Made by a program: the position numbers and the translations under genes. This document shows, in pieces, positions 35,044 to 45,872 of a stretch of DNA of 64,000 bases. Source of the DNA: Sphingosinicella soli (GTDB taxonomy: Bacteria; Pseudomonadota; Alphaproteobacteria; Sphingomonadales; Sphingomonadaceae); assembly GCF_014199685.1 (NCBI RefSeq), contig NZ_JACHNZ010000009.1, positions 1 through 64,000 of the forward strand, read 5' to 3'. Every line of letters begins with the position of its first letter. Within the stretch, counting starts at the first letter, position 1. Below the pieces are notes generated by a model that saw nothing but the letters and a program-made list of their open reading frames with translations, had not been told where the DNA came from and ran no database searches.

Positions 35044-36381
35044 TCAGTCCGCCGGAAAGCCCTGGCGCTTGCCGCCCGCCTTGTGAACGACGCCGCGGCG
35101 CATGACGAACTCCACGTTTTCCATGCGGGTCACGTCTTCGATCGGGCTGCCTGCAACCGCGATGATATCGGCGTCCTTGCCCGGCGTGATCGAGCCGATG
35201 GCCGCTGACCGGCCGAGCGCCTCGGCGGCGTTCACGGTCGCGGTTTGGAGCGCAGCGGCGGGAGACATGCCTGCCTTCACCAGCAGCGCGAACTCGCGGG
35301 CGTTTTCGCCATGCTTCGAAACGCCGCTGTCGGTGCCGAACGCGACCTTCACGCCCGCCGCGAACGCCTTCTTGTGGCTGTTGAACGCAGCGGTGACGGC
35401 CTCTTCTGCCTTCGGAACCACGGCAGGAGGCAGCGCGCCCGCACGCGCCTGCTCCACGGCAGTGTTCGCCGCGAGCATCGTGGGCACGAGCCAGGTGCCG
35501 TGCGTCTTCATCAGCTTGATCGCCTCGTCGTCGAGGAACGTGCCGTGATCGACCGTATCGACACCCGCCGGAGCCGCCGCCTTGGTGCCTGCGGCATGGT
35601 GGCTGTGCGTGGCGACCTTGCGGCCGAGGCCGTGCGCCGTATCGATCACCGCCTTGATCTCCGCGTCGGTCATCGAGCGGCCGAGACCGCCCGAGACGTT
35701 GGAGAGCACGCCGCCGGTCGACATGAACTTGATGACCTGCGCGCCGAGCGCGACCTGCTGGCGCACCGCGCGGCGGCAATCGTCCGGGCCGTCGCAGGTG
35801 TTGATCTGATGCTGGTGAACAGCGTCGAAGAACGTCGCGGCAAGGCCGTTGGACGGATCGCCGTGGCCGCCCGAAACGGAGATGGGCGCGCCTGCGTTCA
35901 CGATCGTCGGCCCGGCGATATCGCCGCGCTCCACGCCGTCGCGAAGCGCGCGGATGCCGCGTGCGTCGCCGCCGAGGTCGCGCACCGTGGTGAAGCCCGC
36001 ATCAAGCGTGACGCGCGCGTTCGATACGGCGTACATCATGTCATCGCCGTCATCATTGGTCATTCCGGCAAGCCGTGCGCGCAGCGGATCGGCGCCGATG
36101 CCCCAGAAATGCACGTGAAGATCGATGAGGCCCGGCATCACGAAGCGATCCTTCAGATCCACCACATTCGCGCCCGCCTGCGGCTGCGCATAACCATCCC
36201 GCACCTCGGCGATCTTGCCGTCGCGGATGACGATGGTGCTCGGCCCGCGCGGCGCCTTGCCCGGCTCGGCAAGCAGGGTTCCGGCATAAACGAACGTCAC
36301 GGCCCCGCCGGTGGGCGCGGGCTGCGCGGCGAGCAGCGTGGACGAGAGCATGGCGAGGGTGACGGCAGCAATACGGCGCAT
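35044..36381 (-). CDS. Exported metal-dependent amidohydrolase (imidazolonepropionase/prolidase-like)
   Basis: A 445-residue amidohydrolase with a signal peptide (cleavage near LLAAQPAPT), so it should be periplasmic. Metal-binding motifs are DLHVHFWG (HxH), the carboxylated-Lys region VIKFMSTGGVLS, THSHHAAG, VDHGTFLDDE and AFGTDSGVSKHG. It resembles the Sgx9260/Cc2672-type peptidases that cleave Xaa-Pro, Xaa-Arg or Xaa-Lys dipeptides in Caulobacter and relatives. The ribosome-binding site is weak. The adjacent iron alcohol dehydrogenase shows no obvious pathway link. Confidence 0.85.
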   Translation of the reverse strand: MRRIAAVTLAMLSSTLLAAQPAPTGGAVTFVYAGTLLAEPGKAPRGPSTIVIRDGKIAEVRDGYAQPQAGANVVDLKDRFVMPGLIDLHVHFWGIGADPLRARLAGMTNDDGDDMMYAVSNARVTLDAGFTTVRDLGGDARGIRALRDGVERGDIAGPTIVNAGAPISVSGGHGDPSNGLAATFFDAVHQHQINTCDGPDDCRRAVRQQVALGAQVIKFMSTGGVLSNVSGGLGRSMTDAEIKAVIDTAHGLGRKVATHSHHAAGTKAAAPAGVDTVDHGTFLDDEAIKLMKTHGTWLVPTMLAANTAVEQARAGALPPAVVPKAEEAVTAAFNSHKKAFAAGVKVAFGTDSGVSKHGENAREFALLVKAGMSPAAALQTATVNAAEALGRSAAIGSITPGKDADIIAVAGSPIEDVTRMENVEFVMRRGVVHKAGGKRQGFPAD

Positions 36382-36620
36382 AAGGAAAAAGCCCCTAAAT
36401 CTTGAACATGGACGATGTCATAGTCACGCTTCTTTCAGAGGATCAAGGCCGGTCCTCAGTTTGCCGGCGGCACCTTCGTCGAATGATGGAATTCGAAACG
36501 TCGATACCGAAGGCGAGCGACGTGCCGCTGCGCCGCGCGCCCTCGATCATCGCGAACAGTTCAGGCCCGGCAGTCGTGAGCATATCGGGCGCGCGGAAGC
36601 ACGAGGCCGTTGCCGCGCTG

Positions 36621-37484
36621 CTATTCGTCCAGAAGACTTCGCACGGCCCGCGCTGCGTCGGTGTCGCCCAACGCGCTCACCGTCGCGAGCGCCATCGCGC
36701 GATAGGCCGGAAGCACCTCGGGGCAATCGATCGCGAGCGCCGCCAGATGATCGCGGATCGTGTTCGCGTCTCCGCGCAGTATCGGCCCCGAAAGCGCGCC
36801 GAACCCCTGTGCGATGCTGTTGTCGAGCGCCGCGCGCGCAAGCGGCGCGAGAACGGCTGAGGGTTCCTCGACGCCCGCAGCGCGCAGCATGCGAGACGCC
36901 CCGTCGAACATCGTGACGAGGTGGTTCGCCGCGTGACAGAGCGCCGCGTGATAAAGCGCGCGCTGCGTTTCCGCGATCTCGATGGGAGTGCCGCCCAGCG
37001 CCTCGACGATAAGTCGGGCCCGCCGGGTGGCTTCGGGGCTGGAACCGGTGATCGCGAAGCAGGCGCCCGCCATGCGCGCGACTTCAAGCTGCGGATCGCC
37101 CGTGAACGTCATCGCGGGATGGATTGCAGCCGTAAGCGCCCCGCCATTGCGCAACGGATCGAGGACGCCGGTGCCGGTGCCGCCGCTGACGTGGAAGACG
37201 AGCGAACCTTCCGCCATCCCCGCCTCCGCGATCTGCCCCGCGATCTCCGCGATCGCGTCGTCTGCAACGGCGACCGCGACGACGTCGCAGGCCTCGACCA
37301 TCGCTTCAAGAGACTCGGCCGCGCTGCACCCGCCGCGTTCCGCCGCCTCCTGGCGTTTCAGCCGCGCGCGACCCCAGATCAGCGCAGGCGCCTGCGAACG
37401 AACGCCGAGACCGCGCGCAAGCGCGCGGGCAACTCTGCCTGTCCCGACAATGCCGAGTTGCCTGATAACGGGATTTTCGATCAC
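36621..37484 (-). CDS. Rossmann-like and DUF2520 domain NADP-binding protein
   Basis: A 287-residue protein. The N-terminal Rossmann-like half has LGIVGTGRVARALARGL and a DVVAVAVADDAIAEIA strand typical of ProC/F420-dependent relatives; the C-terminal DUF2520 half has GALTAAIHPAMTFTG and ALYHAALCHAANHLVT. Start is a GTG at 37484. Function is not established; some members neighbour pantothenate or folate genes elsewhere, but here it is alone. The 240 bases between it and the amidohydrolase hold no gene I can support. Confidence 0.82.
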   Translation of the reverse strand: MIENPVIRQLGIVGTGRVARALARGLGVRSQAPALIWGRARLKRQEAAERGGCSAAESLEAMVEACDVVAVAVADDAIAEIAGQIAEAGMAEGSLVFHVSGGTGTGVLDPLRNGGALTAAIHPAMTFTGDPQLEVARMAGACFAITGSSPEATRRARLIVEALGGTPIEIAETQRALYHAALCHAANHLVTMFDGASRMLRAAGVEEPSAVLAPLARAALDNSIAQGFGALSGPILRGDANTIRDHLAALAIDCPEVLPAYRAMALATVSALGDTDAARAVRSLLDE

Positions 37485-37643
37485 GTTTCCCCGTTAGCGC
37501 ACCCTGCCGAGCCCCTCAACGGTCAAACCGGCGCCGTGCGGCCCGGAGTCTTCGGCCGCATGCCTGCGGTCGACTGATCCGGGCCACGGGAAACGCGCTG
37601 ATGCCCGCCCCCCTCGCAGCGACGCGGGGTTTGACGTGCCGCT

Positions 37644-40538
37644 TCAGAAGCTCGCGTTTATGCCGAATGTCACCGTGCGGCCCGTGTAGCTGGCGCCTTC
37701 GAGATAGGGCGACCCGGCACCGTAGCGTTCGTCGAGGATCGGATCCTTGCCGCTGTTCAGGATATCGACCGCGTTCACGAACAGCTTGAAGCGCCCCGCG
37801 AACTGATAGCTGAACTGGCCGTCGAGCGAGCCGTGCGCTTCCTCCACGATGCGCGTGTTGTAGCTTGAGAAGCGCGCGGTCTGCCGGTCTCGCCAACTGT
37901 AGGCGAGCGAGGCCTCGACGCCGTATTTCTGATACGTCAGCGCGCCGGTGACGATGGCTTCGGGCGCGTTGAAGAAGTCCCCCTTCGGCACGCCGTCGAG
38001 GCCCGTGTCCGCCTTGCTCTTCTGGAACGTCGCATTGGCATAAAGCCCGAGCCCGCCGAGCGCCCCCGGAAGTTCCGGGAACTGACGCACGAGGTTGAAT
38101 TCGACGCCGTAGATCTCCGCACTCTTGCCGTTCGTGTAGGTGATGACGTCGTCGATCACCTTGCCGGCCAGCCTAGGATCGTTCTCGAAGCGCGCCCGGT
38201 CGGCTTCGGTTTCAGGCGCGATCTCGCTGAAGATGAAGCGGTCGATCTTCTTGTAATAGACGCCGGCCGAAAGAATGCCGATCGAGCCGAAGTAACGCTC
38301 GATGCTGAGATCGAAATTATAGGCATAAGCGGGTTTCAGACCGGGATTGCCGATCGTGACGTCCACCTCGCCGTCTTCCTCGGAAATCTCCGTGGCGCCG
38401 GAAATGTAGAGCGGCTCCGGCCGCGCGATCGAGGTGTAGAACGCGCCGCGCACGACGAAATTATCCGAGGGCCGGTAATTGATCTGGAGGCGGGGCAGCA
38501 CGCTCGTGTAATCGGCTTTGCCCTTCACGCGGTTGTAGACGGGGTCTTCATCCTCCAGCTCGACGAGTTCCCAGTTCGTGGAGGAAACGCGCGTGTGGTC
38601 GATGCGCACGCCGCCCACGACGTCCCAGTTCCCCCACACGCCCTTTGCCATCACGTATCCGGCGTAGGTATCCTCGTCGCTCGTGTAACTGTCCTCGTCG
38701 ATCGCGATGCCGCCATCCTCGACATATTCGTTCACGAAGTCGGGATTGCCGTCGATGAGTTCCTGCGAATATTGCCGCCAGCGCATCAGATTGCCGATGT
38801 CGAGCGACAGCCACGGCGCATAGGGCGCGCCGACCACGGACGGATCGATGAACCCACCGACCCCGAATTCCTCCATCGTCAGCGGCCCCGTCAGCTCCAT
38901 GACGTTCGCCTCGAACAGCGTCCGGCGCGAGCGTTCGACCTTCACGCCTGCCTTCACCGTGCGCAGCCATGAACCCGCAGGCTCCCAGGTCACGTCGAAA
39001 TTCGCGGCCCAGCGCGTGTTCTTCGAATCATCCTGATCGATATCGTTGTAGCCGAGCACATAGCCGTCCGGATCGGCGATCGCGGCGACATCGGCGGGCG
39101 TCAGGTTCGGGATCGGGAAGCGGCCGGAATAGTCGTAGCCGAGCAGGTTGCTTTGCAGTTCCTTCGTGAACGCGACCTCGTTGTCGAACGGCTCCTCGCG
39201 CTTGCCGGTCGAATAGCCGACGCCATAATCAAAGGTCACTGCGCCCGCGCGTGATTTTCCGTTCAGAACATAGGACTGCTGCGTCAGCTCCGTCTCTTCG
39301 TACTGGTTGAAGATGTTCGCGGTGCCGGGCTCCGACAGAACGAGATTGCCGTCGTCGTCATATTCGTCGGTGCCCGCCTCGAAATAGAGCGCGTGGCTCA
39401 GTTCCTTGTCGAACAGCCGGTTGTAGCTGCCCTTGAAGGTCAGTTCGGTCGCATCGCTCACCGCCCAGTTGAGCGCGAGGTTCGCGGAGATGTTCTCGCG
39501 TTCATTGTCGTATTCGGTGAGGTGGTACTGCAGCGGCGTCACACCGCTCGCGGGATCGTCTTCCACGAAGCTCAGATAGTCCTCGTCCTGATAAAAGACG
39601 AAACCGCGCGTCTTGCGCTTCGACCATGCGCCGGACACGAGGATACCGAAGCGGTCGTCCGTGCCGAAGCGCGTGGCGAGCGTGCCTTCCACCATCGGCT
39701 GCAGCCTGTCGGCAAGGTCGTGATAGAAACCGCTTGCGGTGAAATCGATCACCGGGCCGCGATAATCGAAGGCCGTCGCCGTCTCCAGCACGACGGCACC
39801 GCCGATGCCGTCGGCATCCTGATCGGGTGCCAGCGTCTTGTGGACGGTGATGCTGGACAGCGCGCTCGTCTGGATCATGTCGAGCGGGACGCGGCGGTTC
39901 TCCTTCTCCGGCTGCGCCGCGTTCATGCCGTTGATCTTGGTGTTGTTGAGCCCGCTGTCGAGGCCCCGGATCGAGACGTAACGCCCCTCGCCCGCATCGA
40001 CCTCGCGCTGCACAGAAACGCCGGGCACGCGGCGCAGCGATTCGGCGGCGTTGAAATCCGGGAAGCGCCCGGCCTGATCGGCAGACACCACGTTGCGCAC
40101 GTTGTCGGCGGCGCGCTGCCTGGAGAGCGCCTGCGCCTGCGCGCCGCGCTGGCCGACGACGAGGATGGTGCTTTCGTCCTCACCGAGCACGACATCGTGC
40201 GCCGCGATCATTCCGGGTGCGATCCGCACGCTTTCGGTGCGCGCGGGGTAGCCGAGATAGTCGAAGCGCAGCGTGTAAGTGCCCGCACGGAGGCCCCCGA
40301 AGCGGTAGGCGCCCTGCGCGTCGGTGGTGACGGATTGGCCGGTTTCGGCGATGCGTACGATCACGCCCGAAAGCGCCGCATCGCCGCCCGCCTGCCAGAC
40401 ACGTCCCGAAAGCCCCGCATCCGCTGTTTCTGCGGTCGGGGAGGTCTGGGCAAGCGCCATGGATGGCAAGGTTACGAAGGTTACGCCGCCGCAGAGCAGG
40501 CTGGTCGCTAAACGGGTGACGGAACAGAATTTTGACAT
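37644..40538 (-). CDS. TonB-dependent receptor with N-terminal carboxypeptidase-regulatory-like domain
   Basis: A large outer-membrane receptor of 964 residues. The signal peptide ends near SMALAQ; a carboxypeptidase-D regulatory-like (SusC/CirA type) domain follows (GLSGRVWQAGGDAALSGVIV, GAYRFGGLRAGTYTLRFDYLG). Then come the plug with VVSADQAGRFPDFNAAESLRRVPGVS and a long barrel ending GRTVTFGINASF. It matches the TonB receptor group frequent in Xanthomonas and Caulobacter, many of which take up oligosaccharides or peptides. The ATG at 40538 follows GAGGGGGAAG; longer in-frame sequence upstream is non-coding. No partner hydrolase or transporter is adjacent, so the substrate is open. Confidence 0.92.
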   Translation of the reverse strand: MSKFCSVTRLATSLLCGGVTFVTLPSMALAQTSPTAETADAGLSGRVWQAGGDAALSGVIVRIAETGQSVTTDAQGAYRFGGLRAGTYTLRFDYLGYPARTESVRIAPGMIAAHDVVLGEDESTILVVGQRGAQAQALSRQRAADNVRNVVSADQAGRFPDFNAAESLRRVPGVSVQREVDAGEGRYVSIRGLDSGLNNTKINGMNAAQPEKENRRVPLDMIQTSALSSITVHKTLAPDQDADGIGGAVVLETATAFDYRGPVIDFTASGFYHDLADRLQPMVEGTLATRFGTDDRFGILVSGAWSKRKTRGFVFYQDEDYLSFVEDDPASGVTPLQYHLTEYDNERENISANLALNWAVSDATELTFKGSYNRLFDKELSHALYFEAGTDEYDDDGNLVLSEPGTANIFNQYEETELTQQSYVLNGKSRAGAVTFDYGVGYSTGKREEPFDNEVAFTKELQSNLLGYDYSGRFPIPNLTPADVAAIADPDGYVLGYNDIDQDDSKNTRWAANFDVTWEPAGSWLRTVKAGVKVERSRRTLFEANVMELTGPLTMEEFGVGGFIDPSVVGAPYAPWLSLDIGNLMRWRQYSQELIDGNPDFVNEYVEDGGIAIDEDSYTSDEDTYAGYVMAKGVWGNWDVVGGVRIDHTRVSSTNWELVELEDEDPVYNRVKGKADYTSVLPRLQINYRPSDNFVVRGAFYTSIARPEPLYISGATEISEEDGEVDVTIGNPGLKPAYAYNFDLSIERYFGSIGILSAGVYYKKIDRFIFSEIAPETEADRARFENDPRLAGKVIDDVITYTNGKSAEIYGVEFNLVRQFPELPGALGGLGLYANATFQKSKADTGLDGVPKGDFFNAPEAIVTGALTYQKYGVEASLAYSWRDRQTARFSSYNTRIVEEAHGSLDGQFSYQFAGRFKLFVNAVDILNSGKDPILDERYGAGSPYLEGASYTGRTVTFGINASF

Positions 40539-40805
40539 GACTTCCCCCTCATGCCGACATGTGCCGGCATGGCTGATGCGGACCCTCCGCGATTGGCGAT
40601 GGGCAGCCTCTAAGCCCTGGTTCGCGTTCGGTCCGGGCCCTTGGAACAGGAACCCTGAGGGTTGGACCGTGCACCGAAAGTTGCCGGCAGTCTGCGCCGT
40701 GGTCGGTAGCAATCGAGTGTTACACTTCTAGGACGACTTGACGAAGGTTCGGATCATCCCTCGGTGCCTTGGCGCTGGGGCTGCTTGCCGTTAAAGGGCT
40801 CGCCC

Positions 40806-42431
40806 ATGCTGCGCCTTTCCGGACTCTCCTTGCCGCTCGACCATGCGGATGACGCGATGGCGCCCGCGATCTGTTCGCGGCTCGGCATCGCGCCGGAGCG
40901 GCTGCGCGGGTTCACGGTGTTTCGCCGCGGCAACGATGCGCGCCGCAAAAGTGCGATCCTGCTGACCTATACGGTCGATGCGGACGTCGCGGACGAGGCG
41001 GAGGTGCTCGCGCGCTTTGCGAAGGACCATGATGTCCGCCCGACGCCGGACATGGCCTACCGCTTTCCCGTGCGCGCGCCCGAGGGGTGGTCGGGGCTGC
41101 GGCCCGTCGTCGTCGGGGCGGGGCCTTGCGGGCTATTTGCAGGACTGATCCTGGCGCAGATGGGCTTCCGGCCGATCATCCTCGATCGCGGCAAGGTGGT
41201 CCGCGAACGCACGAAGGATACGTGGGACTTGTGGCGCCGCGCGCAGCTGCATCCGGAATCCAACGTCCAGTTCGGCGAAGGCGGCGCGGGCACGTTTTCG
41301 GACGGGAAGCTTTACTGCCGCGTGAAAGACCCGCGATTCCTCGGCCGCAAGGTGCTCGAGGAATTCGTGAAGGCCGGGGCGCCGGACGACATATTGTTCG
41401 AGGCGCATCCGCACATCGGTACGTTCCGCCTCGTCACGATGGTCGAAAGCCTGCGGAGCACGATCGAGGCGCTGGGCGGCGAATACCGATGGCAGACGCG
41501 CGTGGAGGATCTGGAACTGGATCGCGCGCCCGATGGTCGCCTGCGGATGCGCGGGCTTCACCTTGAGGACGGCGACTTCCTGGAGGCCGACCACGTCGTT
41601 CTCGCCGTGGGCCACAGCGCGCGGACGACCTTCGAGATGCTGCATCGTCGCGGCGTCCATATCGAAGCCAAGCCCTTTTCGATCGGCGTGCGTATCGAGC
41701 ATCCGCAAGCGTGGATCGACGAGGCCCGCCACGGAAAGTTCGCGCGCCATCCGATCCTCGGTACGGCGGCTTACAGCCTTGCGCATCACTGCGCGAACGA
41801 ACGCACCGTCTACAGCTTCTGCATGTGCCCCGGCGGGCGGGTTGTGGCGGCGGCGTCCGAGGAAGGGCGCGTCGTCACCAACGGCATGAGCCAGTATTCG
41901 CGCGCCGAGTTCAACGCCAATGCGGGGCTCGTGGTCGCCATCGATCCGGCGCGGGATTACCCGGACGGGCCGCTCGCAGGGATCGATTTTCAGCGGCACT
42001 GGGAATCGCTCGCCTATACCGCAGGCGGCTCGAACTATCATGCTCCCGGCCAGACCGTCGGCGACTTTCTGGCCCGGCGGCCCTCCACCGCGCTCGGAAG
42101 CGTGACGCCCTCCTACAAGCCGGGCGTCACCATGACGGATCTTTCCGCCTGCCTGCCCGGCTTCGCGGTGGACGCGATGCGCGAGGCGCTGCCCGTGTTC
42201 GGGCGCCAGCTCGCGCGCTACGATCATCCCGACGCGGTGATGACAGGTGTCGAGACGCGGACATCCTCGCCCGTGCGCATCACGCGCGGCAAGGACGTCC
42301 AGAGCCTGAACACCGCGCGGCTGTTCCCGGCCGGCGAAGGCGCGGGCTACGCGGGCGGCATCCTTTCCGCCGCCATCGACGGGATCAAGGCTGCGGAGGC
42401 TGTCGCCGCCAGCATCACCCGTGAACGCTGA
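40806..42431 (+). CDS. FAD-dependent dehydrogenase (uncharacterised flavoprotein family)
   Basis: A 541-residue flavoprotein. It has an N-terminal extension (MLRLSGLSLPLDHADD), then a dinucleotide-binding motif PVVVGAGPCGLFAGLILAQMG, and VQFGEGGAGTFSDGKLYCRVKDP, a signature of this conserved NAD(FAD)-utilising family. EGAGYAGGILSAAIDGIKAAEA closes the FAD fold. The family is widespread but without a firm function. The ATG at 40806 is used because the family begins here. It overlaps the next flavoprotein gene by 11 bp. Confidence 0.88.
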   Translation: MLRLSGLSLPLDHADDAMAPAICSRLGIAPERLRGFTVFRRGNDARRKSAILLTYTVDADVADEAEVLARFAKDHDVRPTPDMAYRFPVRAPEGWSGLRPVVVGAGPCGLFAGLILAQMGFRPIILDRGKVVRERTKDTWDLWRRAQLHPESNVQFGEGGAGTFSDGKLYCRVKDPRFLGRKVLEEFVKAGAPDDILFEAHPHIGTFRLVTMVESLRSTIEALGGEYRWQTRVEDLELDRAPDGRLRMRGLHLEDGDFLEADHVVLAVGHSARTTFEMLHRRGVHIEAKPFSIGVRIEHPQAWIDEARHGKFARHPILGTAAYSLAHHCANERTVYSFCMCPGGRVVAAASEEGRVVTNGMSQYSRAEFNANAGLVVAIDPARDYPDGPLAGIDFQRHWESLAYTAGGSNYHAPGQTVGDFLARRPSTALGSVTPSYKPGVTMTDLSACLPGFAVDAMREALPVFGRQLARYDHPDAVMTGVETRTSSPVRITRGKDVQSLNTARLFPAGEGAGYAGGILSAAIDGIKAAEAVAASITRER

Positions 42432-43596
42432 AAGCGACGCGATCGTCCTCGGCGCGGGCGCGGCGGGGCTGATGTGCGCCGCGACGGCGGGCGCGCGGGG
42501 CAAAAAAATGCTCCTCGTCGATCATGCCGACGAACCGGGCAAGAAGATCCTGATTTCGGGCGGCGGGCGCTGCAACTTCACGAACATTCACACCGCCGCC
42601 GACCGCTATCTTTCCGGCAATCCGCATTTCGCCAAGTCGGCGCTCGGGCGCTACACGCCGCAGGATTTTCTGGGGCTCGTCGAACGCTATGGCATCGCGT
42701 GGCATGAAAAGACCTTGGGCCAGCTCTTTTGCGACGGCTCCGCGCGGCAGATTGTCGATATGCTGGTGCAGGAATGCGCAAAGGCGGGCGTCACGATGAT
42801 GACGGATCACGCTGCGACCGCCATCGAACACCGTGACGGGCGGTTCGTCGCCACGATCGGAGGGCGCGAATATACGGCGCCCGCGCTTGTGCTCGCCACC
42901 GGCGGGCCTTCCATTCCGAAACTCGGCGCAACCGGCTTTGCCTACGACGTCGCGCGCCGGTTCGGGCTTTCGATCGTGCATCCGCGCCCGGCGCTGGTGC
43001 CGCTGACGCTAGGGCCCGACGATACGCTGTTCCGGTCGCTCTCCGGCGTGTCGGCGGAGGTCGAGGTGCGCTGGGAGAAGGTGCGCTTCCGCGAGGCCGC
43101 GCTGTTCACGCATCGCGGGCTTTCCGGCCCGGCCATGCTGCAGATTTCTTCGTACTGGCAGCACCGCACGCCCATCGGCGTGAACTTCCTGCCCGATGCC
43201 GCGCCGGACTGGCTGATCCGGCGGAAGCAGGAACAGCCGCGCACAGCGCTGAAACGGACCCTCGCCTCTCTTTTGCCCGCGCGTCTCGCCGACGCTCTCA
43301 CCGAGCGTCTCGGACTTGAAGGCGATCTCGGCAACCTCTCCGACAAGGTGCTTCGCGCAGCGGAGGCCCGCCTTGCGGACTGGAGCTTCGCGCCCACCGG
43401 CACGGAAGGTTTCGCCAAGGCCGAGGTGACGGCAGGCGGCATATCGACGGACGGCCTCTCGTCACGCACGATGATGGCGACGCGCGTTCCCGGCCTCTAC
43501 GTGATCGGCGAGGCGGTGGACGTCACCGGCTGGCTCGGCGGCTACAACTTCCAGTGGGCGTGGGCGAGCGGCAAGGCCGCAGGCGAGGCGATCTGA
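42421..43596 (+). CDS. HI0933/YhiN-family flavoprotein
   Basis: A 391-residue FAD-binding protein. It starts AIVLGAGAAGLMCAATAGARGKK, with the Rossmann motif, followed by KILISGGGRCNFTN, the signature of the HI0933 family, and ends with TGWLGGYNFQWAWASGKAAGE, the FAD-binding C-terminus. The GTG start lies inside the preceding gene, so the two flavoproteins are translationally coupled. Function is uncharacterised in most organisms. Confidence 0.93.
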   Translation: MNAESDAIVLGAGAAGLMCAATAGARGKKMLLVDHADEPGKKILISGGGRCNFTNIHTAADRYLSGNPHFAKSALGRYTPQDFLGLVERYGIAWHEKTLGQLFCDGSARQIVDMLVQECAKAGVTMMTDHAATAIEHRDGRFVATIGGREYTAPALVLATGGPSIPKLGATGFAYDVARRFGLSIVHPRPALVPLTLGPDDTLFRSLSGVSAEVEVRWEKVRFREAALFTHRGLSGPAMLQISSYWQHRTPIGVNFLPDAAPDWLIRRKQEQPRTALKRTLASLLPARLADALTERLGLEGDLGNLSDKVLRAAEARLADWSFAPTGTEGFAKAEVTAGGISTDGLSSRTMMATRVPGLYVIGEAVDVTGWLGGYNFQWAWASGKAAGEAI

Positions 43597-43677
43597 TCCT
43601 TTCTCACCGCCTTTGAAGGGGCAGAGCGGAGGGCTTTATCCTTCAATGCCGTGCCTGGCGGAAACGCCCCTCCCCAA

Positions 43678-43704
43678 CCCCTCCCCTGAAGGGGCGGGGC
43701 TTTT
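43678..43704. terminator. Rho-independent terminator after the flavoprotein operon
   Basis: CCCC-T-CCCCT and AGGGG-C-GGGG form a 9-bp stem with one mismatch around a 2-base loop (possibly opened to a larger loop), followed on the plus strand by CTTTT. It sits 82 bp after the flavoprotein stop and just before the convergent PQQ dehydrogenase stop, and could serve both directions. Confidence 0.55.
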
Positions 43705-43713
43705 ACGGGTTGC

Positions 43714-45801
<2,088 letters not shown>

Positions 45802-45872
45802 CCCGGCCGAACGAACCCATGCGGACCCGGCACGCGTGGCAATCATCACCCTGTCCCCCCCTGCAATCGCCC

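Noticed and set aside
36443-36583. A 46-residue minus-strand frame between DUF2520 and amidohydrolase genes with protein-like composition
   Set aside because: No ribosome-binding site, no recognisable family; it might be the remnant of a lost gene but cannot be supported.
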